Shown here piece by piece: positions 35,105 to 43,978 of a DNA stretch of 49,700 nt (position 1 is the stretch's first letter; the number at the start of each line of letters is the position of its first letter). Under the pieces are notes generated by a model, which did not search any database, had not been told where the DNA came from, and saw only the letters and a program-made list of their open reading frames with translations. Source of the DNA: Petrachloros mirabilis ULC683 (lineage in GTDB: Bacteria; Cyanobacteriota; Cyanobacteriia; Thermosynechococcales; Thermosynechococcaceae); NCBI RefSeq assembly GCF_009939295.1, contig NZ_WVIC01000032.1, forward strand, positions 1 to 49,700, read 5' to 3'. The position numbers and the translations under genes are program-made.

Positions 35105-35268
35105 AGTCGATCAGCATCACCCTAAAAATTGTCTTCAGCCTATCAAGAATTGTCACCGGACTCTAGCAGTCGGTGAATACAGTCTGTCAGCCCCCATCCT
35201 CCCAGTATGCTAGAGAAGCCAACTTGCCGCCCGCCATTTATCCTGTCTACGCCCCATATAAACGCCCC

Positions 35269-35682
35269 ATGTCAGCACCCCATGTCAACGGCCTGCTTGA
35301 AGCCCTGAAGCAAGACTATCAAGACTTTCCCAAAAATCAAACCTACAGCCTCTATGCCGCCGATGTGCAATTTCGAGATCCCCTCAACGCCTTTCAGGGG
35401 GTCGAGCCTTATCAGCGCATGATTGCCTTTATTGAGCGCTGGTTTATGAACGTTTCCATGGATCTCCATGACATTCGCCAAGAGGATAACCAGATTTTGA
35501 CCCAATGGACGCTGTCTTGGCAGGCTCCCCTGCCTTGGCGACCCCACATCGCCATTTCTGGGCGCAGTGAGTTAACGTTGAATGCCCAGGGGCTCATCCA
35601 GTCCCATATTGACTATTGGAATTGCTCTCGCTGGCAGGTGATCAAGCAACTGTTCGGGTCAGGGGAACGCGGTCACTCTTGA
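35269..35682 (+). CDS. DUF2358 family protein
   Basis: 137 residues from ATG 35269; a GTG at 35173 would add 32 less conserved residues. SLYAADVQFRDPLNAFQGVE then PYQRMIAFIERWFMNVSMDL and the tryptophan-rich TQWTLSWQAPLPWRPHIAIS form the SnoaL/NTF2-like DUF2358 domain of cyanobacteria and chloroplasts. Function is unknown; NTF2-like cups often bind small hydrophobic ligands. The gene stands between a divergent ABC ATPase gene and a downstream DUF4079 gene on the same strand. Confidence 0.8.
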   Translation: MSAPHVNGLLEALKQDYQDFPKNQTYSLYAADVQFRDPLNAFQGVEPYQRMIAFIERWFMNVSMDLHDIRQEDNQILTQWTLSWQAPLPWRPHIAISGRSELTLNAQGLIQSHIDYWNCSRWQVIKQLFGSGERGHS

Positions 35683-35784
35683 TGCTCCTAGGGATGGATA
35701 GACCGTGGGGCTTGCCATCTAAGCGCTAAGATCATGAACGTCTGATGTTCTCCATCTATCCTTATTTATCCTTCGAGGCACCGC

Positions 35785-36222
35785 TTGGATCTGCCCACCT
35801 TTCTCTGGCTCTGGAAAATTGCCGCCTGGTCTATGGGGCTAGCTTGGTGCGCCTATGCACTATTGGCGACATCAGGACTCTGGCTCCGGAGAACTCGGCG
35901 GGGCGGGGGACAGCGACCTCCTTGGTTGCAGTGGATACACTATAGTACGGGACTTGTTCTAGTGTTGTTGGTGTTACTGCTCTTGGCCATTGGAATTATC
36001 GGAACCCTTGGACACTATGGAAGCCTGGGACACTCCTGGCACCTGGCCGCCGGTGGATGGGTCGTAGTGCTAGTTCTGACTTCTGCGGCCAGTGCCACCC
36101 AAATTGGGAGGCAAAATCCCTGGGCACGCCGTTTCCATGTGAGCGTTAATATCACGTTGCTAGGAACCTTGATTTGGGTTTCGGGATCGGGTTGGGCGGT
36201 CGTCCAAAAATATTTGCCATAA
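35785..36222 (+). CDS. DUF4079 family membrane protein
   Basis: 145 residues from a TTG at 35785. Four hydrophobic helices, with signature stretches LPTFLWLWKIAAWSMGLAW, HYSTGLVLVLLVLLLLAIGI then GTLGHYGSLGHSWH and a terminal WVSGSGWAVVQKYLP. Histidines placed in helices could bind heme (inference). The DUF4079 family is found in cyanobacteria and plastids and has no assigned role. The downstream MscS gene starts 18 bp later, so the pair is likely co-transcribed. Confidence 0.8.
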   Translation: MDLPTFLWLWKIAAWSMGLAWCAYALLATSGLWLRRTRRGGGQRPPWLQWIHYSTGLVLVLLVLLLLAIGIIGTLGHYGSLGHSWHLAAGGWVVVLVLTSAASATQIGRQNPWARRFHVSVNITLLGTLIWVSGSGWAVVQKYLP

Positions 36223-36239
36223 GGCAGTGGAGCAACCGC

Positions 36240-38039
36240 GTGAACCTGGTTAGTGGAGCAACAATCCCGTTGGCAGTGATTCCCACTGAGTCAACCAATT
36301 GGCTGGTGATTACAGGGTTGTCAGTCCTATCTGTGGCGCTCATTTTGACAGTCGCCTGGGGAGCAGACTGGCTCCTAGATCGCCTCTTTGAGAAACTGCA
36401 ATCCTGGGGTAGTAAGTCCCTAGCGTCCAGCTACAGATCCTGGTTTGAATTAGGTCGCAGCTTTCTGAAATTTGGGCTGCGGTTGGGCGTTTGGATCCTA
36501 GCTGGTTACGTGATCTTGCTGCGCGTGCCGATTTTGCAGCCAGTGGCCACTTGGTTCACCCAAGGACTCAGAACTATTCCCACCGAGTTGGGCATCATGT
36601 CTCGGGCACCACTGTTTACCCTAGGCCGTAATCGGATCTCCCTAGGGACACTGATTTTATTTTTAGTTGCCGCCCTGCTCATATTTCTGTCGGCGGGTTT
36701 ATTGAGTCAATGGCTGAAGCGGCGCATCTTGGTTCGCATTAACGCCGATCGCGGTACCCAAGAAGCCATTGCTGCCATCATTGGCTACACCCTGGCCCTG
36801 ATTGGGCTATTGGTCTTACTCCAAAGCCTAGGACTCGACTTGAGTTCTCTGGCTGTGTTTGCAGGGGTAATTGGCTTGGGCATTGGGTTTAGCCTTCAGC
36901 AATTAGCCAGTCACTTTGTCAGCGGCATTACCCTGTTGTTTGAGCAGCAGTTGCGAGTGGGAGATTTTATCGATATCGAGGGGGTACTGGGCACCATTGA
37001 GCGAATTTCGATTCGCTCAACCATTGTGCGAACCCAAGATCGTCGCTTTGTGATTGTGCCCAATCATCTCTTTTTTGAGCAAAAGGTCATTAACTGGAGT
37101 TATCAAACCCCTGAGTCTCGAATTCATTTGCCTGTGAATGTTGCCTACGGTAGCGACACCGTTTTGGTGACTGAAACCCTCTTGTCGGCAGCTCGCATGG
37201 ATCCTAGAGTCTTGCGTTATCCCACCCCCCAGGTGTGGTTTAAGCGCTTTGGAGAAAGCGCCTATGAGTTTGAGCTGTTGGTATGGATCAATCAACCCCC
37301 AGAGTTTGAACCGATTAAAAGCGCTCTTTACTTTTTGATTGAGCAGGAGTTACATCAACGGGGGATTGAAGTTCCCTTTCCCCAACGTGATTTGCATCTG
37401 CGCAATCCTGAGATGCTGCAATCGATGGGGCTGGTTGGGCAGCACCGGGATGCATCCCTCAACTCAGATGCCGTGCTGAGTACCACGGGTGAGACGCCTA
37501 CTCAAAAACCAACGCTGGCGGCCAAGGGGATGCCCAACAGTAAAACGCTCCGGGTCTTGTTGCGGCAAGTGAGTTATTTTGAGAAGTGTACCAATGCCCA
37601 ACTGCGAGTGCTCATTGAGCAAGGCTATCGCAAGTTTCTGGCTACAGGGCAGATAGTTTGTCGAGAGCAGGAGCCTGGGGAGTCGTTTTACATCATTTTG
37701 ACTGGACAGGTAGAAGTGGTATCAGAAAAGCTCGGTCAGGCGATTGCGATACTCAGTGACGGCAACTTTTTTGGTGAGATTTCGCTGTTGACAGGAGCAC
37801 CGCGCTCGGCAACGGTACGGACTATCACCGATACCATTTTGTTTGTGGTGGATCGCAGTGCCTTGCAATTGTTACTCAAAAATCATCAAGGGTTAGCCGA
37901 AGAAATTGCCCGGGCACTCTGTCAACGTCAACAGGTGTTGCAGGAGTTGGGGCTATTTAACCCCAATGCTCTGGATCGCAGTGATGACGCTCCCTTTATC
38001 TGGATTCGACGTCGACTCCAGACGTTGTTTGGAATTTAG
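36240..38039 (+). CDS. MscS mechanosensitive channel with C-terminal cyclic-nucleotide-binding domain
   Basis: 599 residues from GTG 36240 with GGAG seven bases upstream; a TTG at 36174 inside the previous gene is less likely. Several N-terminal helices lead to the pore helix and beta domain (GLGIGFSLQQLASHFVSGIT, then VGDFIDIEGVLGTIERISIR and VIVPNHLFFEQKVINWS). Residues about 430-540 are a cyclic-nucleotide-binding domain whose phosphate cassette GEISLLTGAPRSATV has the conserved Glu and Arg for nucleotide contact. This suggests cAMP/cGMP-gated osmotic release. MscS proteins fused to such domains are known in cyanobacteria. Confidence 0.88.
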   Translation: MNLVSGATIPLAVIPTESTNWLVITGLSVLSVALILTVAWGADWLLDRLFEKLQSWGSKSLASSYRSWFELGRSFLKFGLRLGVWILAGYVILLRVPILQPVATWFTQGLRTIPTELGIMSRAPLFTLGRNRISLGTLILFLVAALLIFLSAGLLSQWLKRRILVRINADRGTQEAIAAIIGYTLALIGLLVLLQSLGLDLSSLAVFAGVIGLGIGFSLQQLASHFVSGITLLFEQQLRVGDFIDIEGVLGTIERISIRSTIVRTQDRRFVIVPNHLFFEQKVINWSYQTPESRIHLPVNVAYGSDTVLVTETLLSAARMDPRVLRYPTPQVWFKRFGESAYEFELLVWINQPPEFEPIKSALYFLIEQELHQRGIEVPFPQRDLHLRNPEMLQSMGLVGQHRDASLNSDAVLSTTGETPTQKPTLAAKGMPNSKTLRVLLRQVSYFEKCTNAQLRVLIEQGYRKFLATGQIVCREQEPGESFYIILTGQVEVVSEKLGQAIAILSDGNFFGEISLLTGAPRSATVRTITDTILFVVDRSALQLLLKNHQGLAEEIARALCQRQQVLQELGLFNPNALDRSDDAPFIWIRRRLQTLFGI

Positions 38040-38185
38040 TCAGAGTCTGGTAGGGGGAGCTATGCGGTTGTCAGGGGTAGCTGAGTCGAGGATAGTAACA
38101 ACTCACGGGTCAACTCTGTTCGCTTTGAGGTGTTCAGGTTAGAGTAAAGCAATCGGCGGTATCAGGTGATGTCGGAGAGTTAAGT

Positions 38186-40300
38186 GTGGCCACGGCAGAG
38201 CAGGAGCAAAGGCAGCGCTTTCGTCATTTGTTAATCATTGACGATGCTGAGGGTCGACGAACCATCTCTTTAGAGGCGGCTACCTATTCCATTGGGCGAG
38301 ATACGACCAACTCCGTCGTGCTCCATTCCAAGATGGTGTCTCGCCAACATGCCTTGTTGTTGCGGGTGACCGCTCCAGATTCTTTTGCCTATCTCTTTCG
38401 GATTGTGGATGGAGACTTACAGGGCAAGCGCAGCACCAACGGCATGATTGTAAATGGCAGACGCCTGTTTTCCCATGATTTAAAACATGGGGATGTGATT
38501 ATCTTTGGTGGAGATGTTAAGGCGAAGTATTATGCTGTTTCTGATCTGTCAGATGCTGATTTTGATCGGTTTTGTGAGGCATCAGACTTATCTACGATTT
38601 TGTCTAACTCAGTGAATCCCTTTCAGACTTTGGTGCCTACGGACGATGCGCTCCAGAGCATGAGCGAGGCGTCTTTGGTGCGGCTGGCATCGTTTCCGGA
38701 GCTGACCCCAAATCCGATTCTGGAGATTGATTTATGTGGTACGGTTACCTACTTGAATCCATCGGCGGTGTTAAATTTTCCTGACCTGGAAGAACTGGGG
38801 CTCAATCACCCCATGCTGGAAGGACTGTTGTCGATGATTCAATCGGGAACATCGGTTCATGCCCATAAGAGCTTTTTTGCCCGTGAGGTTGAAATTGGCG
38901 AGAAGGTCTTTGAGCAATCAGTTCACTACATTCATGAAAGTGATTTGGTGCGCAGCTATGTGATTGATATTACGGAGCGTAAGCGCGCCGAAGAGCAATT
39001 GCGGCATCAGGCGCAGCGCGAAGCAATTATCAACCGGATTGTCCAGGCGATGCGGGTCACTATGGTCACGGCTGAGGTATTGAATACCACGGTGAGTTTA
39101 ATGGTGGAAGCGTTGGGGGCAACCCACTGCATCATTGTGCAAATGAGTGCTGAGGGAGAGTTGACCAATCAATACTGCAGCGAAGGTGCGAGTGGTCGTG
39201 AGGATTTGCTTCAGGGCAACACGGCTTTTTTACGCTACTGTCAAGCCCAACTCCAGGCGGGACAACAGGTGGTATTAGCAGATATGGACAGCGCAATGGA
39301 TTTAGATGTGGCGGCTATTGCTCGCCATTGTGGCTTACAGGCGCTGATGATGACCCCTTTGATTTATCTACAAACCTATCTGGGGAGCATCAGTCTCTAT
39401 CAGTCTGAAAGTAATGCCCGGGGATGGAGTGAAGATGATCTGGAGCTGGTGCGTACCATTGCCAATCAATGTGCGATCGCCATTCACCAGGCGCAGCTTT
39501 ACCAGCGGGTGCAAGATCTCAATGCTGATTTAGAGCAACAGGTGCAAGATCGAACGGCTCAATTGCGTCAAAAAATGAAAGAGCTAGAGCGTTTGAACAG
39601 TCTCAAGGATGACTTTCTGAGTACGGTTTCCCATGAGCTGCGTACACCAATGTCCAATATTAAGATGGCCATTCATATGCTGGGGCAGTTTCCCTTGGGA
39701 GAAAAGCAGCAGCGGTATCTCAAAATTTTGGCAGTGGAGTGCGATCGCGAAACCGAACTGATCAATGATTTACTAGATTTGCAACGCTTAGAGGCAGGAG
39801 GCAACCCTGTTACGGTAGAGCGGCTGTTGCTGCAAGACTGGTTGCCTGGGGTGTTGGAGCCTTTTCGGGCGCGGCTCAAAGATCGTCAGCAGCACTTGGA
39901 GGTGTCCTACGATTCAGAGGTGGTTGCCATTGAAACTTCACGGGTGAGTCTAGAGCGGGTATTGGCCGAGTTGTTAAACAATGCCTGCAAATACACCGCC
40001 AAAGGGGGTAAAGTCCACTTTGAAGTGCAAGGAATCATGCAACCCGAGCCCCGAATTTGTTTTCGAGTCACCAACCAGGCAGAAATTGCCAGTCACGAGC
40101 TACCGCGAATTTTTGATAAGTTCTACCGGGTGCCCCACGCCGATCCTTGGAAGCAGGGGGGAACCGGGCTAGGGTTGGCACTGGTGAAAAAGCTGGTGGA
40201 GCAACTCTCAGGAGAGATTAGCGTCGACAGTAGCGACGGCGCAACCACCTTTATTGTTTCGATGCCGCCCCTGATGCCCACAGCACCTGCTCTGTATTGA
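38186..40300 (+). CDS. FHA-PAS-GAF hybrid-sensor histidine kinase
   Basis: 704 residues from GTG 38186. In order: FHA domain (about 25-115; SIGRDTTNSVVLHSKMVSRQ and KRSTNGMIVNGRRLFSHDLK), a PAS-like domain ending in the SYVIDITERKRAEEQL linker (about 165-268), GAF (about 285-430), then a coiled-coil dimer region with phospho-accepting His483 in STVSHELRTPM, and an HATPase domain (NNACKYTAKGG, GTGLGLALVKKL). FHA domains read phospho-threonine, so the kinase may be tied to a Ser/Thr kinase. No transmembrane segment and no response regulator next to it. Its ligand is unknown. Confidence 0.92.
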   Translation: MATAEQEQRQRFRHLLIIDDAEGRRTISLEAATYSIGRDTTNSVVLHSKMVSRQHALLLRVTAPDSFAYLFRIVDGDLQGKRSTNGMIVNGRRLFSHDLKHGDVIIFGGDVKAKYYAVSDLSDADFDRFCEASDLSTILSNSVNPFQTLVPTDDALQSMSEASLVRLASFPELTPNPILEIDLCGTVTYLNPSAVLNFPDLEELGLNHPMLEGLLSMIQSGTSVHAHKSFFAREVEIGEKVFEQSVHYIHESDLVRSYVIDITERKRAEEQLRHQAQREAIINRIVQAMRVTMVTAEVLNTTVSLMVEALGATHCIIVQMSAEGELTNQYCSEGASGREDLLQGNTAFLRYCQAQLQAGQQVVLADMDSAMDLDVAAIARHCGLQALMMTPLIYLQTYLGSISLYQSESNARGWSEDDLELVRTIANQCAIAIHQAQLYQRVQDLNADLEQQVQDRTAQLRQKMKELERLNSLKDDFLSTVSHELRTPMSNIKMAIHMLGQFPLGEKQQRYLKILAVECDRETELINDLLDLQRLEAGGNPVTVERLLLQDWLPGVLEPFRARLKDRQQHLEVSYDSEVVAIETSRVSLERVLAELLNNACKYTAKGGKVHFEVQGIMQPEPRICFRVTNQAEIASHELPRIFDKFYRVPHADPWKQGGTGLGLALVKKLVEQLSGEISVDSSDGATTFIVSMPPLMPTAPALY

Positions 40301-40318
40301 AGACTCACTGAAGACCTC

Positions 40319-41962
40319 GTGAATCAAGACTTTCCCCAGCAATCCGAGATCGTTACGTCGATGCTGAGTCCACTCGCAGGTGATGTGCTGACGCAGTTGT
40401 GTCGGATGGATCAACGCTGGTTTGACTGGCGGCATCAGCCTCCGCAAAAGCCGACTGTGATCACCGCTGAAACCTCCCCACTCACGACTGTCGATTGGGA
40501 TGTGGTGGTGTGTGGGGGCACCTTAGGAATTTTTATGGCGGCAGCCCTGGCTCAGCGGGGGTGGCGGGTGGCACTCCTGGAGCGGGGCATTCTGTGCGGG
40601 CGCGACCAGGAATGGAATATTTCCCGGTCGGAGCTCCAGAGTTTGGTGGCGTTGGAGTTACTGTCTGTTGAGGAACTAGAAGGTGCGATCGCCTCTGAAT
40701 TTAACCCCAACCGAATTCAATTTCATCAGGGAGAAGCCCTTTGGGTTAAAGATGTCCTCAACATTGGCGTCGATCCCGTCACCCTGTTAGAGACACTCAA
40801 GCAGCGATTTTTAGCAGCCGGTGGTACCCTCCTAGAGCAGGCCCCCTTTCAGGGAGCCAGCATCCATCCCAATGGCGTTCAAGTCCATGGCTCTCAAGTC
40901 CATGGCTCTCAAGTCGTTCCCCCCCTGACCACCCGCCTGCTCATAGATGCCATGGGTCACTTTTCCCCCATAGTGGCTCAGGCTCGCCAAGGCGAACAGC
41001 CTGATGGCATCTGCCTCGTGGTCGGCACCTGCGCTCAGGGCATTCCTCGGGGAGATCAAGGGGACTTGATGGTGTCCTTTACCCCATTGAGCAACCACTG
41101 CCAATACTTCTGGGAAGCCTTTCCAGCCCGAGCAGGGCGCACCACCTATTTGTTTACCTATGTCGATTTGCACCCCCAAAGGCCCAGCCTTAGGGATCTG
41201 ATGGCCGACTACTTTGACTTGCTACCAGAGTATCAAGGGGTTTCCCTGAGCGATATTCAGATTCAGCGAGCCCTGTTTGGTGTTTTTCCCAGCTATCGCC
41301 GCAGCCCGCTACAATTTCCCTGGTCACGAATGGTTCCTATCGGAGATAGCAGCGGCAGTCAATCGCCCCTCAGCTTTGGCGGTTTTGGGGCAATGATTCG
41401 CCACTTGCCCCGGCTGATCACAGGCATTCACGAGGCACTGGATTGCGACACCCTAACGCAGGCTGACTTGGCCTGTCTACAACCGTACCAGCCGAATTTA
41501 TCGGTGACTTGGCTGTTTCAAAAAGCCATGCGGGCTGAGGTTGGTCAATCCCTAGCACCCAACCAAATCAATCATCTGCTCACCACCATTTTTGCCACGA
41601 TGACCACTGCGGGTGAAGGCGTGCTCCAATCTTTCTTACGCGATGTGGTGCAGTTTCCAGCCCTAACCCAAACCTTACTCCAGGTAACTCTACAACATCC
41701 CCACTTGATTCCCACTATTTTGACGCAGGTGGGGGGTCGCGCCTTAGCCACATGGCTGCCTCACTATGTGGGGTTAGGTCTATATCAGGGACTAGACCGC
41801 CTCAGCACCCACTTGCCGGCTAGTGCCCTTCTCTCTCCACAAGCTCAATATCGTTGGCACCGCTGGCGAGAGGCTTGGCAGTTTGGCTCTGGTCAAGACA
41901 GCGAGCCATCCTATGGCGATCCTTTACTCCTTCCGTCACGGCAACGAACAGATGCATCATAA
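40319..41962 (+). CDS. cruP: CruA/CruP-type lycopene cyclase-like flavoprotein
   Basis: 547 residues from GTG 40319. The FAD loop is VVVCGGTLGIFMAAALAQRG followed by ALLERG, and NISRSELQSLV after a tryptophan is the WNISRxEL motif of CruA/CruP. The length and the C-terminal half (IGDSSGSQSPLSFGGFGAMI) are nearer CruP, which in cyanobacteria and plants is not a cyclase but lowers oxidative stress. A true cyclase role is therefore less likely but not excluded. The gene lies 18 bp after the sensor kinase gene and may share its transcript. It contains a 15-bp tandem repeat (QVHGSQVHGSQV) near 40880. Confidence 0.7.
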   Translation: MNQDFPQQSEIVTSMLSPLAGDVLTQLCRMDQRWFDWRHQPPQKPTVITAETSPLTTVDWDVVVCGGTLGIFMAAALAQRGWRVALLERGILCGRDQEWNISRSELQSLVALELLSVEELEGAIASEFNPNRIQFHQGEALWVKDVLNIGVDPVTLLETLKQRFLAAGGTLLEQAPFQGASIHPNGVQVHGSQVHGSQVVPPLTTRLLIDAMGHFSPIVAQARQGEQPDGICLVVGTCAQGIPRGDQGDLMVSFTPLSNHCQYFWEAFPARAGRTTYLFTYVDLHPQRPSLRDLMADYFDLLPEYQGVSLSDIQIQRALFGVFPSYRRSPLQFPWSRMVPIGDSSGSQSPLSFGGFGAMIRHLPRLITGIHEALDCDTLTQADLACLQPYQPNLSVTWLFQKAMRAEVGQSLAPNQINHLLTTIFATMTTAGEGVLQSFLRDVVQFPALTQTLLQVTLQHPHLIPTILTQVGGRALATWLPHYVGLGLYQGLDRLSTHLPASALLSPQAQYRWHRWREAWQFGSGQDSEPSYGDPLLLPSRQRTDAS

Positions 41963-42548
41963 TTCTCCTGTTCTTTTCTTGATTGAGGGTCAAACAAAAA
42001 GTTTGTCAACCCCCCTAGGTTGGCCTTATGGCTCTCATTTATGTAACAGAATGGTAGGCCATCCCAGTCCTGTAAAATTCGTTCAGTCACATTTCTCATG
42101 CCAAATAACAACGCTTTGAGCAAGAAGGGGTGATGTTCGTATTGTTGATCTTTATACGCTTATCCTTAATTTAAAGTCTATTTACCTTGATCCCTAGCAA
42201 AAAACAGTGGCCATAAGCCTGTCAAGAGCTTGTTGGCCTTTGTTTTCTGAAATTGATCATGATGTTTCTTTGGATTTGTCAACACTAGTTTACATAATTC
42301 TAAAAAAAACCTTAATTCCATTTTTCGAGGCTATAGGGATCAATTCAATACGGAGTAAGGCTTCAAGCAGACCAGGGGGATCAAATCAATGGGGACAATC
42401 CGCCTAATATTGGGTCATGAGAAACAAACAAGCAGGATTAGTTTTATAAGTTTCCCACAAAAAGATTTACATTGCTTCACAAATGAACCGGTGTCACTCA
42501 TCAGAAATGCTGAAGATTGAGATAACACCACGCTCTCTATAGATACGT
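41963..42548. other. AT-rich gene-poor region
   Basis: 586 bp with no convincing gene and clearly lower GC than its flanks. A minus-strand open frame (about 41911-42139) reads YEHHPFLLKALLFGMRN and then FCYINESHKANLGG, protein-like but unmatched to any family I know and overlapping the CruP 3' end; it may be a decayed gene fragment. No long inverted repeats were noticed apart from short T and A runs near 42300. Confidence 0.45.
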
Positions 42549-42797
42549 ATGATAGACATGCAAGGGTCACATTGCCGATTTTGCCAACATTACTGTCCTG
42601 TCGGGCGACGCGGGGGCGAGTGTCAGCGCTTAGATGTACCAGTCAAAGGTCAGTGGAGCGCTTGTTCCCTAATGATGCCTAGCTTTGCCCCCTCCTGGGA
42701 AATGCCTGAAAATGTGATTCCCATGCCAGTACATGCCTTGCCCTTTGAGTACGAGATCGCCGTTCGAGAGCGAGAGCAAGATCTGGTGGTGGCTTAG
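42549..42797 (+). CDS. Small cysteine-rich cyanobacterial protein
   Basis: 82 residues. Five cysteines cluster in the first 40 (C9, C12, C16, C25, C39) in CRFCQHYCPVGRRGGECQRL with a following VPVKGQWSACSL and PPSFAPSWE-like PSFAPSWE. I recall this pattern in other cyanobacteria as a conserved hypothetical, which suggests a metal or iron-sulfur site. The start is ATG 42549, with an ATG four codons later as alternative. No neighbour on the strand gives a context. A clear terminator follows at 42828. Confidence 0.7.
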   Translation: MIDMQGSHCRFCQHYCPVGRRGGECQRLDVPVKGQWSACSLMMPSFAPSWEMPENVIPMPVHALPFEYEIAVREREQDLVVA

Positions 42798-42827
42798 TTT
42801 GATAGAGCTTGAAAGGATTCTCACAAG

Positions 42828-42853
42828 GCTGGGTCTGGTGATCCAGCTTTTTT
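42828..42853 (+). terminator. Rho-independent terminator after the cysteine-rich protein
   Basis: Stem GCTGGGTC/GATCCAGC with a TGGT loop is followed at once by six T residues. One G-T wobble pair is the only imperfection. Orientation and position, 31 bp after the stop at 42797, fit a factor-independent terminator of the plus-strand gene. Confidence 0.85.
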
Positions 42854-42887
42854 GAAGGCAATCCTGTTGGGTGTATCTCACTTTCGT

Positions 42888-42942
42888 AGCCCTCACCCTA
42901 AATCCCTCTCCCGCTCTGGGAGAGGGATTTAGGGTGAGGGCT
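42888..42942. repeat. Perfect palindrome with 25-bp arms
   Basis: Arms at 42888-42912 and 42918-42942 are exact inverses around a 5-bp loop (GCTCT). The arm starts AGCCCTCACCCTAAATCCCT. A weaker inverted repeat (CCCCTTC... GAAGGGG) follows at about 42943-42969. The core CTCTCCCGCTCTGGGAG also appears at 49630-49650, and related sequence at 17406-17433, so this is a dispersed repeat. Confidence 0.9.
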
Positions 42943-42978
42943 CCCCTTCCCCCTTTTTGGGAGAAGGGGCTGGGGGAT

Positions 42979-43145
42979 GAGGGACAACTTGCAAAACTGG
43001 GATACCCCCCCCTAGCCCCCCCTCGCGCAGCGTGCCCGCAGGGCGTAATTCTGGGGGGAAATGATCAGAGCTTTTGACCTTCTCCCCCCAATTTTGGGGG
43101 GCGGGGGGCTAATGCAGGGATGAATGAGGCTTTTCAGACGGCCTC
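42979..43145. repeat. Palindromic intergenic element, copy 5, ending at the menB stop codon
   Basis: About 167 bp. Arms CCCCCCCCTAGCCCCCC and GGGGGGCGGGGGGCTAATG, with an interior TCTCCCCCCAATTTTGGGGG. A short foreign palindrome (GCGCAGCGTGCCCGCAGGGC, 43025-43045 or so) interrupts the left half. The right end AGGCTTTTCAGACGGCCTC is nearly identical to the left end of copy 4. Its terminal base supplies the G of the menB TAG stop. Confidence 0.85.
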
Positions 43146-43978
43146 TAAGGACGCCAGGGAAATTGTCTAAAATTAGGGGCTCGTTTTTCGAGGAAGGCAT
43201 TTTTGCCTTCTGCACTTTCTTCGTTCATGTAGTAAAGCAGAGTGGCATTGCCAGCAAGCTCTTGAATCCCGGCTTGGCCGTCACAGTCTGCGTTGAAGGC
43301 GGCTTTAAGACAGCGAATTGCCAGGGGACTTTTTTCTAGAATCTCTTGCGCCCAGCGAATTCCCTCAGCTTCTAAGGCATCCACCGGAACGATACAGTTG
43401 ATCAGTCCCATTTCCAGGGCTTGCTGGGCATTGTATTGCCGACATAAATACCAAATTTCACGCGCTTTTTTTTGACCTACGACTCGGGCGAGATAGCTTG
43501 CTCCAAAGCCACCGTCAAAACTGCCCACCTTGGGGCCTGTTTGACCAAAAATGGCATTTTCTGCTGCCAGGGTCAGATCACACAGCAGGTGCAGTACATG
43601 ACCCCCGCCAATGGCATAGCCTGCAACTAGGGCAATCACTACTTTAGGAATGGTTCGGATCAGTCGTTGCAGGTCTAACACATTCAATCGGGGGATTCCC
43701 CCCTCGTCGATATAGCCTGCGTGCCCCCGAATACTTTGGTCTCCCCCGGAACAAAAGGCATATTTGCCATCAGTGTGGGGGCCAGCGCCAGTGAATAAAA
43801 TCACCCCAATCCGAGGATCTTCTCGGGCATCTACAAAGGCTTCGTAGAGCTCAACAACGGTTTGCGGACGAAAGGCATTGCGCTTGTGGGGGCGATTGAT
43901 GGTGATTTTAGCAATCCCATCGGTTTTGTGATACAGAATATCTTCATAGGAATGGACGGCTTGCCACACAACGGCCAT
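43145..43978 (-). CDS. menB: 1,4-Dihydroxy-2-naphthoyl-CoA synthase
   Basis: 277 residues. A crotonase-fold enzyme that cyclises O-succinylbenzoyl-CoA to 1,4-dihydroxy-2-naphthoyl-CoA in phylloquinone (vitamin K1) synthesis, which supplies photosystem I. Seen: [48 protein letters not shown] and [20 protein letters not shown]. The last residues [12 protein letters not shown] are the family end. Other men genes are not nearby. The stop TAG borrows its third base from a palindromic element, so this insertion left the protein intact. Confidence 0.96.
   Translation of the reverse strand: MAVVWQAVHSYEDILYHKTDGIAKITINRPHKRNAFRPQTVVELYEAFVDAREDPRIGVILFTGAGPHTDGKYAFCSGGDQSIRGHAGYIDEGGIPRLNVLDLQRLIRTIPKVVIALVAGYAIGGGHVLHLLCDLTLAAENAIFGQTGPKVGSFDGGFGASYLARVVGQKKAREIWYLCRQYNAQQALEMGLINCIVPVDALEAEGIRWAQEILEKSPLAIRCLKAAFNADCDGQAGIQELAGNATLLYYMNEESAEGKNAFLEKRAPNFRQFPWRP

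Noticed and set aside
41911-42139. Minus-strand frame YEHHPFLLKALLFGMRN onward
   Set aside because: It overlaps the CruP 3' end, has a stop directly upstream, no start with a ribosome site, and no family I know. It is kept only as a possible decayed fragment.
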